Positions 1 to 5,546 of a stretch of 5,546 nt of DNA are shown here, piece after piece; position 1 is the first letter of the stretch, and each line of letters opens with the position of its first letter. A model generated the notes under the pieces. It saw nothing but the letters and a program-made list of their open reading frames with translations. It was not told where the DNA came from and did no database searches. Origin of the DNA: MKRK01 sp001896915 (lineage in GTDB: Bacteria > Bacillota > Clostridia > Oscillospirales > Acutalibacteraceae); NCBI GenBank assembly GCA_937973935.1, contig CALJJF010000119.1, positions 1 through 5,546 on the forward strand, read 5' to 3'. The translations under genes and the position numbers were made by a program.

Positions 1-888
1 CAATATTTTTCACTGGATAAAAACGGACTGAGCCTGATCAATTATATGAAGCATGAATTATCCTATCCGAGAAAAATGTTTGGTCCCCACAGGCATAATT
101 ATCTCGAGATTTCCTGTGTGACCAGAGGCACGTCGCAATACAGCGTCAACGACGAAACCTATGACATTGAACCCAATGATGTGTTTGTATTTAACAATCA
201 GGACATGCATTATATTAAGATAAAACCCGGCGAGGAGCTTACCAATGTGGTGATCCACTTTGAACCGGAATTTATCTGGAACAATCTTGCCAAGGGACTG
301 GATTATAACTTCTTAAAAATATTTTTTGAACGTAACGAGAAATTTTCAAACCGCCTGGATCGGAACAACCCCGCAACCGGACGAATTTTCAATCTTATTT
401 TAGACATCGGCGAGGAGTTTAAAAACCAGGCGCCTGCTTATGACCTGATGATTAAAATCAAGCTGCAAAGCATTTTTGTGGAAATCATACGCAGCTATGA
501 TTATATTGACAACAAAGAAAACGATAAGCTCAACCAGAAGGATCGGGACGCCTTTCGGGCGGTGTTCCACTATATTGAGGAGAACATTGAAAAGGACATC
601 AAGCTGCAGGATTTGTCCGCTGTTGCCATGATGAGCCAGTCCTATTTTTCGGCATTATTCAAAAAATACAACGGCATCACCCCCATCGATTATATCATAC
701 AGAAGCGGGTACAGCTGTCCATTGAATACATCAAATCCACTGATAAAAGCATGACCGAAATCGCTACCATCTGCGGCTTTAACAACAGCACGAACTTTAT
801 CAAATGCTTTAAGAAGACCACGGGCAGAACTCCGTCGGATTACAGAAAAAAGGACAATGGTTATGAATACAGAGTACATTCACACTAA
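1..888 (+). CDS. AraC-family transcriptional regulator, 5'-partial
   Basis: This is a DNA-binding regulator of the AraC/XylS family, probably responding to a small molecule such as a sugar. The frame is open to the left edge and 295 residues are visible. The ATG at 46 has no ribosome binding site, and the residues before it (QYFSLDKNGLSLINY) read as ordinary protein, so the true start is probably just outside the window. The N-terminal half is a cupin-like sensor fold: the HRHNYLEI motif lies at about visible residues 30-37 and the PNDVFVFNNQDMHYI strand pair follows. The C-terminal half has the paired helix-turn-helix of the family: first helices about 200-222 (LQDLSAVAMMSQSYFSALFKK), second about 251-272 (MTEIATICGFNNSTNFIKCF), then the typical GRTPSDYRK end. 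The last 26 bases overlap the esterase gene, so the esterase is the obvious candidate target or operon partner. Effector unknown. Confidence 0.93.
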   Translation, partial: QYFSLDKNGLSLINYMKHELSYPRKMFGPHRHNYLEISCVTRGTSQYSVNDETYDIEPNDVFVFNNQDMHYIKIKPGEELTNVVIHFEPEFIWNNLAKGLDYNFLKIFFERNEKFSNRLDRNNPATGRIFNLILDIGEEFKNQAPAYDLMIKIKLQSIFVEIIRSYDYIDNKENDKLNQKDRDAFRAVFHYIEENIEKDIKLQDLSAVAMMSQSYFSALFKKYNGITPIDYIIQKRVQLSIEYIKSTDKSMTEIATICGFNNSTNFIKCFKKTTGRTPSDYRKKDNGYEYRVHSH

Positions 889-1660
889 AATACCCAACGA
901 GGACGATAGCGGTCAAATCCCCTCGGTAACCCCTTACCTGCTGGAAGGCACACAGAATCCCTGCGTGATTGTCTGCCCCGGAGGCGGGTATTGTCATTTG
1001 GCAGATCACGAAAGCGGGAACATTGCGCGGTGGCTGAATTCCATCGGATTTTCAGCCTTTGTGCTGACCTACAGAGTCGCCCCCAGCTTGTATCCCTCCC
1101 AGCTGTTTGACGGGCAAAGAGCGGTTCAATACGTCCGGGCGCATCACGAACGCTTCGGGATTGATAAAAACAGGGTTTTGATGCTGGGCTCCTCGGCAGG
1201 GGGGCATCTGGTCGCAATGGTGTCGGCCTATACCGTGGAGGGTGACCCGGACAGTAATGATATCGTAAGCCGGGAACACTCCCGCCCGGACGGGGCGATT
1301 TTATGCTATCCGGTCATCTCTATGACAGAAAACTGTCATATGGGTTCGGTGTATTATTTGATCGGCGACGAGAGCAATACAGAGCTGCGTGAGAAGCTTT
1401 CCATCGAAAAGCAGGTGCATAAGGATATGCCGCCGATTTTTATCTGGCACACCATGGAGGATGAAACGGTACCCGTATATAACACGCTGGCTATGGTCAT
1501 GGCATATGAAAAACAGGGTCTGTCGGCGTCCTGCCACATCTACCCCCGCGGCAAACACGGGCTGGGACTGGCAAGGGATGTTTCCTATACAAAACACTGG
1601 ACAGCGGAATGTGAATGCTGGCTTTCGGAAATGGGATTTAAAAAGGAGAAACAGGTTTGA
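863..1660 (+). CDS. Alpha/beta-hydrolase esterase (acetyl/feruloyl-xylan-esterase-like)
   Basis: A 265-residue serine hydrolase, probably a cytoplasmic deacetylase or esterase acting on acylated sugars or oligosaccharides; no signal peptide is present. The oxyanion-hole loop reads CPGGGY (residues 38-43). The nucleophile elbow GSSAGGH is at 109-115, with Ser111 as nucleophile. The likely acid is Asp200 in HTMEDETVP, and the likely base His232 in GKHGLGLA, so the catalytic triad is complete. The CPGGGY loop and the pattern ARWLNSIGFSAFVLTYRVAP are what I know from the BD-FAE type esterases. I chose the ATG at 863 because AAAGGA lies about 8 bases upstream; an in-frame ATG at 857 sits too close to that site. 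The gene starts inside the end of the AraC gene and its stop overlaps the start of pcrA, which implies translational coupling on both sides. Exact substrate cannot be read from sequence. Confidence 0.9.
   Translation: MNTEYIHTKIPNEDDSGQIPSVTPYLLEGTQNPCVIVCPGGGYCHLADHESGNIARWLNSIGFSAFVLTYRVAPSLYPSQLFDGQRAVQYVRAHHERFGIDKNRVLMLGSSAGGHLVAMVSAYTVEGDPDSNDIVSREHSRPDGAILCYPVISMTENCHMGSVYYLIGDESNTELREKLSIEKQVHKDMPPIFIWHTMEDETVPVYNTLAMVMAYEKQGLSASCHIYPRGKHGLGLARDVSYTKHWTAECECWLSEMGFKKEKQV
1643..1648 (+). promoter_or_regulatory. Ribosome binding site deciding the TTG start of pcrA
   Basis: AAGGAG lies 8 bases before the TTG at 1657, ideal spacing. It sits inside the last codons of the esterase gene. 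The next in-frame ATG (1714) falls inside the Q-motif segment, so it would remove conserved N-terminal residues; the TTG is therefore the credible start. Confidence 0.8.
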
Positions 1661-3987
1661 CAAATAAGTATATTGCACTGAAAAAAGAAATCATCAAAAA
1701 AGAATTCGGACGCATGAATGAAATGCAGTTTGACGCAGTGGTTCACACAGAGGGACCGCTGCTTATTTTGGCGGGAGCAGGTAGCGGAAAAACCACCGTG
1801 CTGGTCAACCGTATTGCAAATCTGATCAAGTTCGGCAATGCCTATCACAGCACCACGAATGTTTCGGTCAACGAAGACGATGTGGCATATTTGCAAAGTA
1901 TCCTTGACAACAACCAAAAAGCCGATGAAACAGCGGCACGGCTCATTGCGGACAACCCGGCAAAGCCCTGGGAAATCCTCGCCATTACCTTTACCAACAA
2001 GGCGGCAGGCGAGCTGAAGGAACGGCTGGGGGCCATGCTGGGGGCAAGAGCCTATTCCATCTGGGCCAGCACCTTTCATGCCAGCTGTGCCAAAATTCTG
2101 AGAATGCACGGCGACCGTCTGGGATATACAAACCGGTTCACCATTTATGACACCGACGATACCAAGCGGTTGATGAAGCAGTGTCAAAAAGCCTTGGGCA
2201 TCGACGACAAGCTGTTGCCCCACAGAGGGATTCTGAACGAAATCAGCCGTTGTAAGGACAAGCTCGTTACGCCGGAGGAATACAAAAAAGAGGCGGCTCA
2301 AGATTATCGCAAAAAGCAGATCGCAGACGCTTATGTACAGTACCAAAGAGAGCTGAAAAAGGCGGATGCCATGGATTTTGACGATTTGCTGAACAATACT
2401 GTCAGGCTCTTTGAGGAGAACCCCGATGTTTTGGACCATTATCAGCGGAAATTCCGTTATATCATGATTGATGAGTATCAGGACACCAACCATGCCCAGT
2501 ATATGTTTGTCAAGCTGCTTGCCAAAAAGCACCGCAATATCTGCGTGGTGGGTGACGACGACCAGAGTATTTACCGGTTCCGGGGTGCGACCATCGAAAA
2601 CATACTGAGCTTTGAAAAAGAATATCCCGACAGTAAGGTCATCCGCCTGGAACAAAACTACCGCTCCACCAGCATGATTTTGAATTCTGCCAACTGTGTC
2701 ATTGAAAACAACAAAGGCAGAAAGGGCAAAAAGCTGTGGACGGACAACGGCGACGGCTGCCCCGTCAAGCTCCATACCTCCATGAACGAAGATGATGAAT
2801 CCCGCTTTATTGCCGATAAAATTCTTGACGACATCAAAGCGGGAAAAAAATACAGCGACCACGGGGTATTGTATCGCACCAATGCCCAGTCCCGAAGCCT
2901 GGAAAACACCTTTGCCCGTTCGGGCATTCCTTACCGGGTCATCGGGGGCTTCCGTTTCTTTGACCGTAAGGAGGTCAAGGATGTAATGGCATATTTGCAG
3001 GTGATCAACAATCCCGAAGATTCCCTGCGGCTTCGCAGAGTCATCAACGAGCCGAAACGGGGCATCGGGGACACCACCATCGAAAACGCCATGGAAATCG
3101 CAGCCGGTTTGGGTGTTTCCCTTTATGAAGTGTTCAAAACCTCGGATCAATACGAAAAGCTGAAACGTGCCGCAGGAAGGCTGCTGCAGTTTACAGCCGT
3201 CATGGATGAATTGATTGAAAAAGCCAAGGAGGTTTCCATCCATGAGCTGCTGGAGCTGACCTTAGATAAAAGCGGATATATGCGTGCTTTGGTGGCGGAA
3301 GGGGACGAGGCAGAAGATCGGATCAACAACGTAAACGAGCTTGCAACCAGCATTTTAAACTACGAAAAAGAAAATGAAGAGCCTACTCTCTCCGGATTTT
3401 TAGAGGAAATTTCATTGGTCACCGACCTTGACAATCTGGATCAGAACGACGACAGGGTGGTGATGATGACGCTTCATTCCGCCAAGGGTCTTGAGTTTCC
3501 GGTGGTGTTCATCGCTGGGATGGAGGAAGGGATTTTCCCCGGTATGCAGTCTATTTATGGAGGGCAGGAGGAGATCGAGGAGGAAAGACGGCTTGCCTAT
3601 GTGGGTATCACTCGTGCCAAGGAGGAACTGCTCATTACCCATGCAGAGGCAAGGACACTGTTCGGAAAGTTCACACAAAACAAGCTGTCCCGCTTTGTTT
3701 CGGAAATTCCCGGTGACTATGTCAGCCTGTCCACCTCCGGCTTTTTGAACAAACGGGTACATAACAACGCCGCTCCCCAGCCGGTGTATCAGAGACCTAA
3801 AATTGAGGTTTCCAAGGCGACAGCAGAGGTATATCGCCCCGGCGAGCGGGTCAGCCACAAAACCTTCGGCAGCGGTATGATCATTTCTTCCACCTCCATG
3901 GGCAACGACAGCCTGCTGGAAATCGCCTTTGACGGTGCCGGCACCAAAAAAATCATGGCGAATTTTGCCCGACTTACCAGGGAATGA
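1657..3987 (+). CDS. pcrA: ATP-dependent 3'-5' DNA helicase PcrA/UvrD
   Basis: Superfamily 1A helicase of 776 residues, acting in nucleotide excision repair, rolling-circle plasmid replication and clearing of RecA or stalled RNA polymerase in Firmicutes (family knowledge). All motifs are present: Q motif near MNEMQFDAV (20-28), Walker A AGAGSGKT (39-46), Ia ITFTNKAAGEL (110-120), motif II IDEYQDTN (271-278), III GDDDQSIYRFRGA (299-311), IV RLEQNYRST (330-338), V TLHSAKGLEFPVVFIAG (605-621) and VI EERRLAYVGITRAKEEL (642-657). The C-terminal segment YRPGERVSHKTFGSG to the end (726-776) is the Tudor-like domain that contacts RNA polymerase in PcrA. About 40 extra residues lie between Walker A and motif Ia (about 60-103), which accounts for most of the excess over a usual length of about 725-740. 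The TTG start overlaps the esterase stop by four bases. Downstream, 27 bases separate it from the DUF503 gene. Confidence 0.96.
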   Translation: MTNKYIALKKEIIKKEFGRMNEMQFDAVVHTEGPLLILAGAGSGKTTVLVNRIANLIKFGNAYHSTTNVSVNEDDVAYLQSILDNNQKADETAARLIADNPAKPWEILAITFTNKAAGELKERLGAMLGARAYSIWASTFHASCAKILRMHGDRLGYTNRFTIYDTDDTKRLMKQCQKALGIDDKLLPHRGILNEISRCKDKLVTPEEYKKEAAQDYRKKQIADAYVQYQRELKKADAMDFDDLLNNTVRLFEENPDVLDHYQRKFRYIMIDEYQDTNHAQYMFVKLLAKKHRNICVVGDDDQSIYRFRGATIENILSFEKEYPDSKVIRLEQNYRSTSMILNSANCVIENNKGRKGKKLWTDNGDGCPVKLHTSMNEDDESRFIADKILDDIKAGKKYSDHGVLYRTNAQSRSLENTFARSGIPYRVIGGFRFFDRKEVKDVMAYLQVINNPEDSLRLRRVINEPKRGIGDTTIENAMEIAAGLGVSLYEVFKTSDQYEKLKRAAGRLLQFTAVMDELIEKAKEVSIHELLELTLDKSGYMRALVAEGDEAEDRINNVNELATSILNYEKENEEPTLSGFLEEISLVTDLDNLDQNDDRVVMMTLHSAKGLEFPVVFIAGMEEGIFPGMQSIYGGQEEIEEERRLAYVGITRAKEELLITHAEARTLFGKFTQNKLSRFVSEIPGDYVSLSTSGFLNKRVHNNAAPQPVYQRPKIEVSKATAEVYRPGERVSHKTFGSGMIISSTSMGNDSLLEIAFDGAGTKKIMANFARLTRE

Positions 3988-4014
3988 TAAAGAAAACGAT
4001 ATGGCGGTGATACC

Positions 4015-4296
4015 ATGCATGTTTTGGCGGCACAGATTACATTATTTGCTCCTTTTGTGCATTCCTTAAAAGAAAAACGCATGATTTTGCGAAGCATGGA
4101 GGACAGGGTGAAGCATAAATTCAATGTTTCCGTCGCCGAGGTGGGGAAGCAGGACACCCACCAGATTATTGTTTTGGGCATTGCCTGTGTCTCCGAAACT
4201 GCCGCACAGACCGAAACGGTCATCAGCGAGGTGATCCGGTTTATCGAAGGACATACCGACGCGGATATTACCGATATTGCTTATTGTGAGATTTAA
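4015..4296 (+). CDS. DUF503 family protein (YlxP-like)
   Basis: A 93-residue cytoplasmic protein of the DUF503 family, related to YlxP of Bacillus. The family signatures are the HSLKEKR block (residues 16-22), followed by the helix MILRSMEDRVKHKFNVSVAEV (23-43), with the conserved FNVSVAEV strand at 36-43, and a second half with the VLGIACVS strand at 53-60. Length is normal for the family. Its biochemical function is not firmly established; in many Firmicutes the gene lies beside rbfA and infB, which suggests a link to ribosome maturation. Here it follows pcrA by 27 bases, with GGCGGTGA a few bases before the ATG as ribosome binding site, and so is probably on the pcrA transcript. It is the last gene before the AT-rich part of the window. 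Confidence 0.9.
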   Translation: MHVLAAQITLFAPFVHSLKEKRMILRSMEDRVKHKFNVSVAEVGKQDTHQIIVLGIACVSETAAQTETVISEVIRFIEGHTDADITDIAYCEI

Positions 4297-4303
4297 GGTT
4301 ATG

Positions 4304-4858
4304 ATGAATAAGAAAATAAATTTTGTTGTTCTGATAATTGTTGTTTTGATAACGGCAGGTATTCTCGTTTTTAAACTTGGCAATAATATTGCAAAACATC
4401 AATCAACTGAAAGTACTTTAAGCGCAACAATACCAGTTGCATCACTGAATAATAATTTAAAAACCAAAGAAATTATTATTAATGATAAGTTAATTCAGCT
4501 GAAATACAAAGATACGTATATCCGAGCGCAAAATAATGCATCTGATATATATATAGATGAAGAAAAAAATGAATATTATTATAATCATGCTAACCAGCAA
4601 TTAGAGTCCTTTATACTATTGCCCACTAAGCCAAGTGCAGATAGGATAGAATTGAACAAAGTCCTGCTGAAAGAAAAAGCTAAGTCGTTTATAGAAAATT
4701 ATATTGATTTATCTGTGTTTAGTATAATTCAAGAAGAATCCGATACGCATTATAAATTTGTAAAGCCGATGTTTGGGCAACCGACAGATGTGTTTGCAGA
4801 AGTAGGGTTGACAACATATGGAGATGTGTGTAGTTATCATGCTCCAATGATTAATTAA
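4304..4858 (+). CDS. AT-rich membrane-anchored hypothetical protein, possibly C-terminally truncated
   Basis: I do not recognise a named family. The product is 184 residues from the ATG at 4304; an ATG at 4301 adds one Met and is equally possible, but AAGG at 4295-4298 is better spaced for 4304. After MNKK there is a single hydrophobic segment at about 5-23 (INFVVLIIVVLITAGILVF), with no lipobox and no clear signal peptidase site, so the protein is probably anchored with its C-terminal part outside. That part is rich in Lys, Asn, Glu and Tyr. Its second half (KEKAKSFIENYIDLSVF, then HYKFVKPMFGQPTDVFAEVGLTTYGDVCSY) resembles repeat units of PepSY/YcdB-like extracellular Firmicute proteins, by memory only. 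Such proteins usually continue past the GDVxSY strand, whereas this one stops eight residues later. GC content is far below that of the preceding genes (18 to 32% in lines I counted), a sign of separate origin or acquisition. It begins seven bases after the DUF503 stop. Confidence 0.7.
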   Translation: MNKKINFVVLIIVVLITAGILVFKLGNNIAKHQSTESTLSATIPVASLNNNLKTKEIIINDKLIQLKYKDTYIRAQNNASDIYIDEEKNEYYYNHANQQLESFILLPTKPSADRIELNKVLLKEKAKSFIENYIDLSVFSIIQEESDTHYKFVKPMFGQPTDVFAEVGLTTYGDVCSYHAPMIN

Positions 4859-4929
4859 GGAAAATGAGTAGTAATGTGTTATAAGCCCTAAAAATGGTAA
4901 AAGCAAAATGAATATACAAAAAATCATGC
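4859..4929. other. Short AT-rich intergenic gap, no gene seen
   Basis: The 71 bases between the hypothetical membrane gene and the promoter contain only tiny ORFs (six and eleven codons or fewer, for example ATG at 4889 and 4908) with no convincing ribosome binding sites. I see no terminator hairpin here, so transcription from the upstream genes may run into the palindromic promoter region. Confidence 0.5.
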
Positions 4930-4958
4930 TTGACATTTGAACACCAATAGTATATACT
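4930..4958 (+). promoter_or_regulatory. Sigma-A-type promoter of the ribbon-helix-helix gene
   Basis: A perfect -35 box TTGACA (4930-4935) is separated by 17 bases from a -10 box TATACT (4953-4958), one mismatch from TATAAT. The expected transcription start is near 4964-4966, about 10 bases before the AGGAGG site. This gives a very short leader. Both boxes lie in or overlap the palindrome at 4933-4974, so a protein bound there would block RNA polymerase. Confidence 0.82.
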
Positions 4959-4974
4959 TATGGTGTTCAAATGT
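4933..4974. promoter_or_regulatory. 42-bp palindromic operator over the promoter
   Basis: Two perfect 14-base arms, ACATTTGAACACCA (4933-4946) and TGGTGTTCAAATGT (4961-4974), flank a 14-base centre whose inner ten bases AGTATATACT are themselves palindromic. Only two base pairs of the 42-bp dyad (4947/4960 and 4948/4959) fail to match. It covers the end of the -35 box, all of the -10 box and stops exactly before AGGAGG. Because the predicted transcript starts inside the right arm, the hairpin would not form in RNA, so a DNA operator is more likely than an RNA element. The obvious ligand is the ribbon-helix-helix protein encoded next, as in the CopG autoregulation known from plasmids (inference). 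Confidence 0.8.
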
Positions 4975-4982
4975 AGGAGGTG
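4975..4982 (+). promoter_or_regulatory. Ribosome binding site deciding the TTG start of the ribbon-helix-helix gene
   Basis: AGGAGGTG is a full Shine-Dalgarno match ending 5 bases before the TTG at 4988. An upstream in-frame TTG (4937) lies inside the promoter and before the expected transcript start, so it cannot be the real start. Confidence 0.85.
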
Positions 4983-4987
4983 AATAT

Positions 4988-5164
4988 TTGACGAACAAAA
5001 AAATGGGTCGTCCTACTGATAATCCGAAACCATACCGTGTAAATGTACGCTTAGATGTTGAGAGCAAAGAAATACTGGACGCTTACACAGAGCAAGAAAA
5101 CATTACAGCGATGGAAGCGGTACGGCGAAGCATTAAAAAGTTGCAAGATGACCTAAAAAAATGA
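4988..5164 (+). CDS. Small ribbon-helix-helix (CopG/Arc-like) DNA-binding protein
   Basis: A 58-residue protein started by TTG. After a basic N-terminal arm (MTNKKMGRPTDNPK) comes the DNA-contacting strand YRVNVRL (16-22), then helix A (DVESKEILDAYTEQEN, 23-38), the turn ITA and helix B (MEAVRRSIKKLQDDLKK, 42-58). This strand-helix-helix plan and size are those of dimeric ribbon-helix-helix regulators, in which the paired strands sit in the DNA major groove. The MGRPTDNPKPYRVNVRL opening resembles small regulators that I associate with clostridial integrative elements (memory only). It has its own strong promoter with a 42-bp dyad, so negative autoregulation is likely. No toxin gene follows directly; the next gene starts 198 bases later, so an antitoxin role is less likely but not excluded. 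Cytoplasmic; binds DNA presumably as dimers or tetramers. Confidence 0.85.
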   Translation: MTNKKMGRPTDNPKPYRVNVRLDVESKEILDAYTEQENITAMEAVRRSIKKLQDDLKK

Positions 5165-5165
5165 A

Positions 5166-5205
5166 TGGAAGCGGTTTTTCCCTGATAAGAAACCAACCGC
5201 CTCCA
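5166..5205. repeat. Inverted repeat just after the ribbon-helix-helix stop codon
   Basis: TGGAAGCGGTT (5166-5176) pairs with AACCGCCTCCA (5195-5205) at ten of eleven positions, around an 18-base loop. A competing inner pairing of GGTTT and AAACC is also possible. On the + strand no T-run follows, so it is not a classic terminator there. On the - strand a run of seven T (5161 down to 5155) follows the stem after four bases, so it could act as a weak terminator for leftward transcription. It may also protect the 3' end of the upstream mRNA. Confidence 0.5.
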
Positions 5206-5290
5206 ACACCGCCAACTGCACGAAGGCAATCGACATAAATATATTATCATATGTTACTGTGACTTTCAAGTGCCGGGCGGATTTTTAAAC
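5206..5290. other. Noncoding stretch between the two hairpins, nothing recognised
   Basis: I see no ORF with a plausible start, no tRNA and no clear promoter here. The segment begins with a C-rich patch, passes through an AT-rich patch (5236-5252) and ends with a GC-rich GTGCCGGGCGG (5270-5280). GGGCGG could pair with ACCGCC near 5208-5213 in a longer leader fold. It is probably untranslated leader or spacer of the following gene. Confidence 0.4.
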
Positions 5291-5342
5291 AGAGTCAATT
5301 ACGATCGGTTGAAAGAAAAGATTTCTAACCGTAATTGACTTT
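5291..5342 (+). repeat. Long bulged hairpin upstream of the last gene
   Basis: The left arm AGAGTCAATTACGATCGGTT (5291-5310) pairs with AACCGTAATTGACTTT (5327-5342), leaving a four-base bulge (GATC or ATCG) and one G-T pair. Within the loop AGAAA (5314-5318) pairs with TTTCT (5322-5326), extending the stem to a three-base end loop. No T-run of terminator length follows. The stem ends only a few bases before the AAAGG ribosome binding region of the next gene, so it could be a leader structure affecting translation or mRNA stability, or a DNA site for a protein. Confidence 0.6.
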
Positions 5343-5362
5343 ATGAAAGGATGGTCAACAAT

Positions 5363-5546
5363 ATGGAAACAATAGAACGGGAAGAAAATGTAATCCGGAA
5401 CATTTATGAGGGCAACATTGATTTTGCCAACCGCACCTTTGAAAAAGGGTCAGAGTATGCAGAGAACATCCATGAATTCTGCCGATTGGAAGAAGAAGTG
5501 TATCAACTGCTGGGGGAACACAACAAGGCGAAAGCCGAGGAACTGA
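5363..5546 (+). CDS. Small acidic protein, DUF6809-like (tentative), 3'-partial
   Basis: An open frame runs from the ATG at 5363 to the right edge, giving 61 visible residues without a stop. An in-frame ATG at 5351 abuts AAAGG and is too close; for 5363 the partial Shine-Dalgarno AAGGATGG ends 8 bases away. The N-terminal NVIRNIYEGNIDFANRTFEKGSEY followed by a long Glu-rich helix (AENIHEFCRLEEEVYQLLGEHNKAKAEEL) resembles small clostridial proteins grouped as DUF6809, where a YxGNI motif precedes a helical hairpin; this is from memory and unverified. No hydrophobic segment or catalytic motif is visible. Function unknown. It may be in the same accessory module as the ribbon-helix-helix gene, though a 198-base gap with two hairpins separates them. 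Confidence 0.7.
   Translation, partial: METIEREENVIRNIYEGNIDFANRTFEKGSEYAENIHEFCRLEEEVYQLLGEHNKAKAEEL

Noticed and set aside
1585..3243. 552-codon open frame on the - strand opposite pcrA
   Set aside because: It lies entirely opposite the end of the esterase and a helicase gene with all its motifs intact. The translation is a cysteine- and valine-rich string with no recognisable domain, so it is a shadow of the codon bias on the + strand.
3412..4020. 202-codon open frame on the - strand
   Set aside because: It is antisense to the pcrA C-terminal region, with His/Gly-rich low-complexity translation, no ribosome binding site that I can support and no family resemblance.
4277..4303. TTG at 4277 as start of the AT-rich membrane protein
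   Set aside because: It would overlap the DUF503 gene and lacks a ribosome binding site, whereas ATGs at 4301/4304 follow AAGG and place the positive charges directly before the hydrophobic segment.
4933..4974. CRISPR repeat or transposon terminal inverted repeat
   Set aside because: There is a single copy only, with no spacers, no second distant copy and no transposase; its exact fit to the promoter elements explains it better as an operator.
4949..4977. Divergent - strand promoter made by the symmetric -10 box
   Set aside because: The palindrome gives a TATACT on the - strand too, but the matching -35 position reads CCTACA, only three of six consensus bases, and no - strand gene lies to the left.
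4937..4987. Longer 75-residue form of the ribbon-helix-helix protein starting at 4937
   Set aside because: The extra codons are the palindrome and promoter itself and precede the predicted transcript start; AGGAGG points to the TTG at 4988.
5155..5205. Rho-independent terminator for the ribbon-helix-helix gene
   Set aside because: The stem is plausible but is followed on the + strand by AACACCGCC rather than a T-run, so I list it only as an inverted repeat.

Overview
The window looks like a piece of a low-to-mid GC Gram-positive chromosome, most likely a Clostridia-class gut-type Firmicute (inference). The grounds are strong AGGAGG-type ribosome binding sites, two TTG starts that fit those sites, a PcrA-type helicase with the C-terminal Tudor-like domain typical of Firmicutes, and small accessory proteins of clostridial type. 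All genes I can support are on the + strand.

Positions 1-4296 are a tightly packed chromosomal run of four genes: an AraC-family regulator cut by the left window edge, an alpha/beta-hydrolase esterase whose start lies inside the end of the regulator gene, a full-length PcrA/UvrD superfamily 1 helicase that starts at a TTG overlapping the esterase stop, and a small DUF503 (YlxP-like) protein. The overlaps, short gaps and lack of any visible terminator suggest one transcript. Functionally the first two genes form a plausible carbohydrate-ester utilisation pair, while the last two are housekeeping.

From about 4297 the character changes. A very AT-rich gene (roughly 30% GC in the lines I counted, against about 50% or more in the helicase) encodes an unrecognised membrane-anchored protein that may lack its normal C-terminus. 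Next comes a near-consensus sigma-A promoter buried in a 42-bp near-perfect palindrome, driving a 58-residue ribbon-helix-helix (CopG/Arc-like) regulator. A 198-base noncoding stretch follows with two inverted repeats, and then the start of a small acidic gene (DUF6809-like, tentative) that runs off the right edge. Positions after about 4300 look like an accessory region, perhaps the edge of an integrated element; no integrase, transposase or att site is visible, so that remains inference.

The clearest regulatory structure is the palindromic promoter/operator at 4933-4974, which I read as the autoregulatory operator of the ribbon-helix-helix protein. I found no convincing wholly new system, CRISPR array, tRNA, rRNA or insertion sequence.
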